DNA of 64,000 bases from Marivita sp051251565 (GTDB lineage: Bacteria > Pseudomonadota > Alphaproteobacteria > Rhodobacterales > Rhodobacteraceae), in NCBI RefSeq assembly GCF_051251565.1, contig NZ_JBPOFB010000007.1, forward strand, positions 62,001-126,000. The letters run 5' to 3'. The position numbers were made by a program, and so were the translations under genes. This document shows, one piece after another, positions 59,780 through 64,000 of the stretch. Each line of letters begins with the position of its first letter. Within the stretch, counting starts at the first letter, position 1. The notes below the pieces were generated by a model that ran no database searches, had not been told where the DNA came from, and saw only the letters and a list, made by a program, of their open reading frames with translations.

Positions 59780-61864
59780 TCACTCTGCCGCGATCTGGAT
59801 CACTGGTTCCATTTCGGCCAGTTGCGCATCGGTCAGATGACATTTGACCTGATGTCCCTCTTCCAGCGTGCGCAGTGCCGGAACCTCTTTTTCGCAAAGC
59901 CCCCCCGGAACCCGTGATTTCCAACCACAGCGTGTCTGAAACGGACATCCCGATGGCGGGTTCATTGCCGATGGAATATCCCCCTCAAGCACGATGTGCT
60001 TTTTCTTGACCCGCGTGTCGGCAATCGGCACAGCAGACAAAAGCGCCTCGGTATATGGGTGGTAGGGCGGCGCGAAAACCTGATCTGTTGTGCCCAGTTC
60101 CACCACATGCCCTAGATACATAACCATAACGCGATCAGATAGATAGCGCACGATGCTCAGGTCATGGCTGATGAACAGAAGCGTGGTTTTCTGTTCGCGC
60201 TGGATCTCCATCAACAAATCCGTCACCGCTGCTTGCACCGACACGTCCAGCGCTGACACCGGCTCATCGGCCACCACGATCCGAGCATTCCCGGCAAAGG
60301 CGCGTGCAATGCCGACGCGCTGCTTTTGTCCCCCAGACAGCTGACGCGGCATGCGGTCGGCAAAGGCGCGCGGCAGTTTGACCAGATCAAGCAATTCCAG
60401 CATCCGTGCACGCCGTTCGCCATCACTCTTGCCAATCCCGAACACTTCGAGCGCGCGGATGATCTGGCGGCCCACGGTCATGGACGGGTTAAGCGTGTCG
60501 AACGGGTTCTGGAACACCATCTGCACATCGGCGATGGTCTGGGTGTCGCGCGCCTCGATCGGGATGGATTCGATGTTGCGATTGTCGAGCAGGATTTGCC
60601 CGTCTGTCGCCGTCTCAAGCCCCATCAACACCTTGGCAAAGGTGGATTTGCCACATCCCGACTCCCCCACAATGGCCAGAGTTTCAGATTCGCGTGCCTC
60701 AAAGCTCAGGGTCTCGTTGGCCTTGACTACCTTGGTGTCGCCCCGTTTTCCCAAAAGGGCGTTGGCCGCGACCTCATAGTATTTCTTGAGGTTGTCCATC
60801 TTGAGAACAACCCGCCCCGGTTCGGCCTTTTGCGTGGTTTCGGCAAGCGCCATGGGGGCCTGCCAGTCGATTTCCTGAAAGCGCAGACAGCGCGTGGCGT
60901 GGCGTTCATTGCCGGGCACGTCCATCATCTTGATATCGCCTGCATCACAGCGCCCAGCCTCGAAGTAATCGCAGCGGGGGCCAAAGTTGCAGCCCTTGGG
61001 CCGCTCGTGTGGGAGCGGGAAATTGCCCGGAATGGCGCGCAAGGGGCGGGCGTTCTTATCGGCACCGGGCAGGGGGATCGACCGGAACAGCGCCTGCGTA
61101 TACGGGTGCTGCATCTCGTCAAACACATCGGTGATCGACCCGCGTTCCACCGCTTCTCCAGAATACATCACACAGATGCGGTCGCAGGTTTCCAGAACAA
61201 GTCCAAGGTTGTGGCTGATGAACAGCATTGAGGTGCCGTATTTCTTGCCCAGCTCCTTGACCAGCTCGACCACAGCCGCTTCGACCGTCACATCCAGCGC
61301 GGTGGTTGGCTCGTCCAGAATAAGCAGTGACGGCTCGGCCATGAGCGCCATGGCAATCACGATGCGCTGTTGTTGGCCGCCAGACAATTGGTGCGGATAG
61401 GCATCCAAGATGCGCTTGGGGTCGGGCAGTTTCACATCGGTGACCACCTGAAGCGCACGCGCATACGCCTCTTTCTCGGAGGCTCCGCGATGGATGATCG
61501 GCACCTCCATCAATTGGCGGCCGATCTTCATGGCGGGGTTCAGGGACGCCATTGGCTCTTGGTAGATCATCGCGATCTCGGACCCGCGAATCTTGCGCAG
61601 CTCGTCCGGGCTCATCTGGCTCAGATCACGGCCCTTGAACTTGATCGACCCGCCGACAACCCTCCCGTTCTTCCCGAGGTCCTGCATCACACCCAAGGCA
61701 ACCGTGGATTTGCCACAGCCGGATTCGCCAACAAGCCCAACAGCCTCTCCGGGCATCACCTTGACGGAAAAATCCATGACTGCCGGGATTTCCCGCAACC
61801 GTGTGAAAAAGGAAATCGAAAGCGTGTCAATCTCAAGGATCGGACCGTCGTAGCTGTCTTTCAT
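59780..61864 (-). CDS. Peptide-type ABC transporter ATPase, fused DppD-DppF
   Basis: The product has 694 residues and two ABC domains. The first has GLVGESGCGKSTVALGVM, LSGGQQQRIVIAMALM and LLILDEPTTALD; the second AIVGESGCGKSTFAKVLMG, LSGGQKQRVGIARAFAG and VVADEPVSALD. Each ends with an oligopeptide C-terminal cysteine region (CNFGPRCDYFEAGRCD and CPFQTRCGWKSRVPGG). It powers the two downstream-encoded permeases. It is the third gene of the set in the minus-strand order. No binding protein is seen, so it must lie upstream of the window edge or elsewhere. Confidence 0.93.
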   Translation of the reverse strand: MKDSYDGPILEIDTLSISFFTRLREIPAVMDFSVKVMPGEAVGLVGESGCGKSTVALGVMQDLGKNGRVVGGSIKFKGRDLSQMSPDELRKIRGSEIAMIYQEPMASLNPAMKIGRQLMEVPIIHRGASEKEAYARALQVVTDVKLPDPKRILDAYPHQLSGGQQQRIVIAMALMAEPSLLILDEPTTALDVTVEAAVVELVKELGKKYGTSMLFISHNLGLVLETCDRICVMYSGEAVERGSITDVFDEMQHPYTQALFRSIPLPGADKNARPLRAIPGNFPLPHERPKGCNFGPRCDYFEAGRCDAGDIKMMDVPGNERHATRCLRFQEIDWQAPMALAETTQKAEPGRVVLKMDNLKKYYEVAANALLGKRGDTKVVKANETLSFEARESETLAIVGESGCGKSTFAKVLMGLETATDGQILLDNRNIESIPIEARDTQTIADVQMVFQNPFDTLNPSMTVGRQIIRALEVFGIGKSDGERRARMLELLDLVKLPRAFADRMPRQLSGGQKQRVGIARAFAGNARIVVADEPVSALDVSVQAAVTDLLMEIQREQKTTLLFISHDLSIVRYLSDRVMVMYLGHVVELGTTDQVFAPPYHPYTEALLSAVPIADTRVKKKHIVLEGDIPSAMNPPSGCPFQTRCGWKSRVPGGLCEKEVPALRTLEEGHQVKCHLTDAQLAEMEPVIQIAAE

Positions 61865-61931
61865 TCTGTCTCTCCCTGTCGGAGCTGGAGACCTGCGTCC
61901 CTCTTCATCTTGCCAAGTAAACTCCGGGGGT

Positions 61932-61949
61932 CTGGGGGCTGGCCCCCAG
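61932..61949 (-). repeat. Short hairpin between permease and ATPase genes
   Basis: CTGGGGG and CCCCCAG pair perfectly around CTGG, with no T run. It lies in the 97-base gap between the permease and ATPase genes and may limit read-through or protect the message end. Confidence 0.6.
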
Positions 61950-61961
61950 TTCCGCCATCAA

Positions 61962-63155
61962 TCAATCGCGCAAGCTTTCTTCTCTTAATCCATCGGCCAA
62001 CAAATTGAGCCCCAACACCATGCTCAAAAGCGCAAAGGCCGGGACCATGGCGGGGTGCAGGTAGATTTGCAGCAACCTGCGTCCGTCATTGATGGTCGTG
62101 CCCCAATCCGGGCTTTCCGGCGGCAGGCCAAGACCGAAGAACCCCAATGTCCCCAAAAGGATCGTCGTGTAGCCGATGCGCAGGCAGAAATCGACGATCA
62201 GCGGTCCGCGCGCATTGGGCAGGATTTCCCACAACATGATGTACCACGGGCGTTCACCGCGCGTTTGGGCGGCGGCGACGTAATCGCGGGTTTTGATGTC
62301 CATCGCCAGTCCGCGCACGATCCGGAACACGGTGGGCGAATTCACGAACACCACGGACACGAACACCACCAGAATGCCGCCTTGCAGGTTGAACAGGTCG
62401 ATGGCATCGGGCAGCACGGTGATCGCTGTTCCCGGCTGAGATATGAGCGACAGGTAAAGCCATCCCATCACCCCCAGCACAGCAATCAGCATCGGTGTGC
62501 GGACCTTGGGTTGGGTGCGGTAGCGCGAGTTAAGCAAAACCGCGACGAAGATGATCGGGAAGACAAACAGCACCATCGCCATGTAGTTGGGAATGCCTGT
62601 ATCGACGATCTCGGGTGTGACGAGCAGGTAGAACAGCAAGATCACCGGGAAGGCGAGGATGAGGTTGGCCAGAAAGCTGAGCAATGTGTCCAGTTTGCCG
62701 CCGTAATATCCAGCAGGCAGGCCCAGCGTGATGCCGACCATAAACGCGAACAGCGTCGCCAGGGGGGCGATTTGTACCACCACCCACGCGCCCTTGACCA
62801 TGCGGCTGAACACGTCACGGGCAAGGTTATCGCCGCCGAACAGGTAATAGGCGTATTGGCCCTCGTCTGCGCCAACAATCGGCGTTCCGGGCGGCTTGTT
62901 CTTCATGCTCGAAACTTGCGCCAGTGCATCATGGGTGACGATCATGTCAAACGCGCCGAAAATCCCGGTAAAGACCCAGAACATGACCAGCGCAAAGCCG
63001 ATCATGCCGATCGTGCTGTCAAACAGCTTGCCGTACAGGCCCAGTCTGCGTTTGTAGACGATGGACAGGGTGAAAAGGACAATAAGAGCGACCCAGACAG
63101 GCATAAACTGAATGAGGACGCGGGTGAGAATGTCAAACCAACCGAGCGGTTCCAT
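61962..63155 (-). CDS. Peptide-type ABC permease, DppC-like, enlarged
   Basis: The product has 397 residues, longer than the usual ~300. A first membrane helix and then an extra one near 45-66 precede a periplasmic segment (MKNKPPGTPIVGADEGQYAY). The core permease domain follows (GAWVVVQIAPLATLFAFMVG and later). Residues about 190-240 add more hydrophobic segments. The EAA loop is DYVAAAQTRGERPWYIMLWE. It pairs with the DppB-like gene upstream, 17 bases away, and with the fused ATPase. Confidence 0.88.
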   Translation of the reverse strand: MEPLGWFDILTRVLIQFMPVWVALIVLFTLSIVYKRRLGLYGKLFDSTIGMIGFALVMFWVFTGIFGAFDMIVTHDALAQVSSMKNKPPGTPIVGADEGQYAYYLFGGDNLARDVFSRMVKGAWVVVQIAPLATLFAFMVGITLGLPAGYYGGKLDTLLSFLANLILAFPVILLFYLLVTPEIVDTGIPNYMAMVLFVFPIIFVAVLLNSRYRTQPKVRTPMLIAVLGVMGWLYLSLISQPGTAITVLPDAIDLFNLQGGILVVFVSVVFVNSPTVFRIVRGLAMDIKTRDYVAAAQTRGERPWYIMLWEILPNARGPLIVDFCLRIGYTTILLGTLGFFGLGLPPESPDWGTTINDGRRLLQIYLHPAMVPAFALLSMVLGLNLLADGLREESLRD

Positions 63156-63172
63156 GGTGCTGTTCCTTCCGC

Positions 63173-64000
63173 TCAGGACACGCTGATGCGTGGGTTAAGA
63201 TAGACATACCCGATATCGGATATGAGCTGCGTGATCAGAACGACGAAGACCGACACGACAGATACGCCGAGCAACAATTCGATGTCATTGTTCCCGGCGG
63301 CCTGTACCAGCGTCCAGCCGAAGCCTTTGTAGTTGAACAGGGTCTCGACAATCACCACGCCGTTCAGCAGCCACGGAAATTGCAGCATGATCACCGTAAA
63401 CGGCGCGATCAGCGCGTTGCGCAGGGCATGTTTGATGACGATGTTGGGAAAGCTGACCCCCTTGAGACGGGCGGTGCGGATGTATTGTGCTGTCATGACC
63501 TCGGCCATCGATGCGCGGGTCATGCGGGCGATATATCCCATGCCGTAAAGGGCGATGGTCATCACCGGCAGGGTGAAATTTTCAAACGTGGCGTTCTCCA
63601 TCGCGCTGGTGGCAGAGCCGTTGAACCAGCGCAGGCCGAACGCGGTGGATGCAAACACAGCGATGAAGACAACGCCGGACACGTATTCCGGCGTTGCAGT
63701 GCTGATGATCGACACGGTCGAGAGCGACCGGTCCGTGCGGCTGCCTTCGCGCATACCGGCAAGAACGCCAATGATCAGCGCGCCGGGCACCATGACCATC
63801 ATGACCCAGAACATCAGCTTGCCCGTCAGGCCAAGCCGCGTGGCGATGATTGCGCCGACATCATCCTGAAATACGCTGGATTGGCCCCAATCGCCTTGCA
63901 GCACGCCACAAAACCGGCGGTCTGTGTCGGTGGTGATACCGTCTTCCATGGTGCCGTTGCAGCGCGATCGCACGGTGCCATCGCGGCCTTCGATCACCCA
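63173..64000 (-). CDS. Peptide-type ABC permease, DppB-like (5' end outside window)
   Basis: The frame is open to the last base, so the N-terminus is cut off. About 275 residues are visible. They open with a hydrophilic, cysteine-containing periplasmic segment (RSRCNGTMEDGITT, RFCGVLQGDWGQSS), then five or six membrane helices. The EAA loop is ARLKGVSFPNIVIKHALRNA. It is the partner of the DppC-like permease. Segments with cysteines in this loop suggest the enlarged opine/peptide subfamily. Confidence 0.88.
   Translation of the reverse strand, partial: WVIEGRDGTVRSRCNGTMEDGITTDTDRRFCGVLQGDWGQSSVFQDDVGAIIATRLGLTGKLMFWVMMVMVPGALIIGVLAGMREGSRTDRSLSTVSIISTATPEYVSGVVFIAVFASTAFGLRWFNGSATSAMENATFENFTLPVMTIALYGMGYIARMTRASMAEVMTAQYIRTARLKGVSFPNIVIKHALRNALIAPFTVIMLQFPWLLNGVVIVETLFNYKGFGWTLVQAAGNNDIELLLGVSVVSVFVVLITQLISDIGYVYLNPRISVS

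Noticed and set aside
62055..63203. Open frame on the plus strand (382 codons) opposite the DppC-like permease
   Set aside because: It is highly charged, without motifs, and antisense to a permease with membrane helices and an EAA loop.

Overview
The window is a compact, GC-rich bacterial chromosome segment. Its gene content points to a marine Rhodobacteraceae (Roseobacter-group) alphaproteobacterium. The markers are CarD next to FdxA and an S4 protein, the F1-ATPase zeta-type inhibitor (DUF1476), an L21 protein with a long C-terminal extension, paired saccharopine dehydrogenases, paired dimethylglycine-dehydrogenase-like flavoproteins, a DctB/DctD pair, and purC-purS-purQ. There are no rRNA genes, CRISPR arrays, prophage or intact insertion sequences. 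It reads mostly as core genome with metabolic islets, and no intergenic gap exceeds 300 bases.

Layout. 1-2.8 kb: end of a helicase gene, S4 protein, ferredoxin, carD. 2.8-7.3 kb (minus): CPA2 antiporter and a large one-pass membrane protein that looks like a PilM/GspL-type domain joined to a GspC/PilP-type domain. 7.5-11.3 kb: SIMPL protein, a putative glycosyltransferase, an M10 metalloprotease. 11.3-16.2 kb: a five-gene sulfur islet (Crp/Fnr regulator with a Cys pair, DUF2892 protein, persulfide-dioxygenase-like MBL protein, SulP and TDT transporters). 16.2-17.7 kb: M19 dipeptidase, a decayed ABC-ATPase remnant, tRNA-Ser(CGA). 17.8-23.9 kb: rplU-rpmA, a GNAT enzyme, obgE-proB-proA. 24-28.9 kb: orphan ABC ATPase, FliG, small exported proteins, purB. 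29-31.1 kb (minus): saccharopine pathway pair. 31.3-34.3 kb: phosphatase, ATPase inhibitor, purC-purS-purQ. 34.4-37.5 kb: DctB/DctD. 37.5-40.1 kb: ornithine cyclodeaminase and arginase with a divergent Lrp regulator. 40-41.5 kb: dsbB, exoD, tRNA-Leu(CAA). 41.7-46.3 kb: AttEFGH-like ABC exporter with a CrtC-like lipocalin protein and a PNPOx protein. 46.5-52.1 kb: nucleotidyltransferase and divergent DMGDH-like paralogues. 52.1-59.7 kb: CorC, XerD with two upstream envelope genes, aroK-aroB, ssb, a lytic transglycosylase, a Flp-like pilin. 59.8-64 kb (minus): peptide-type ABC importer, cut by the window edge.

Functional links. Nitrogen-rich amino acids are handled by arginase to ornithine to proline, by lysine degradation through saccharopine, and by demethylation of methylated glycines. 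The sulfur islet can plausibly oxidise persulfide to sulfite and move the anions across the membrane. The points most worth a second look are the PilM/GspL-GspC/PilP fusion, the persulfide islet with its candidate operator, the DctD lacking GAFTGA, the ABC-ATPase fossil beside tRNA-Ser, the L21 extension and leader, and several perfect palindromes and dispersed intergenic repeats.
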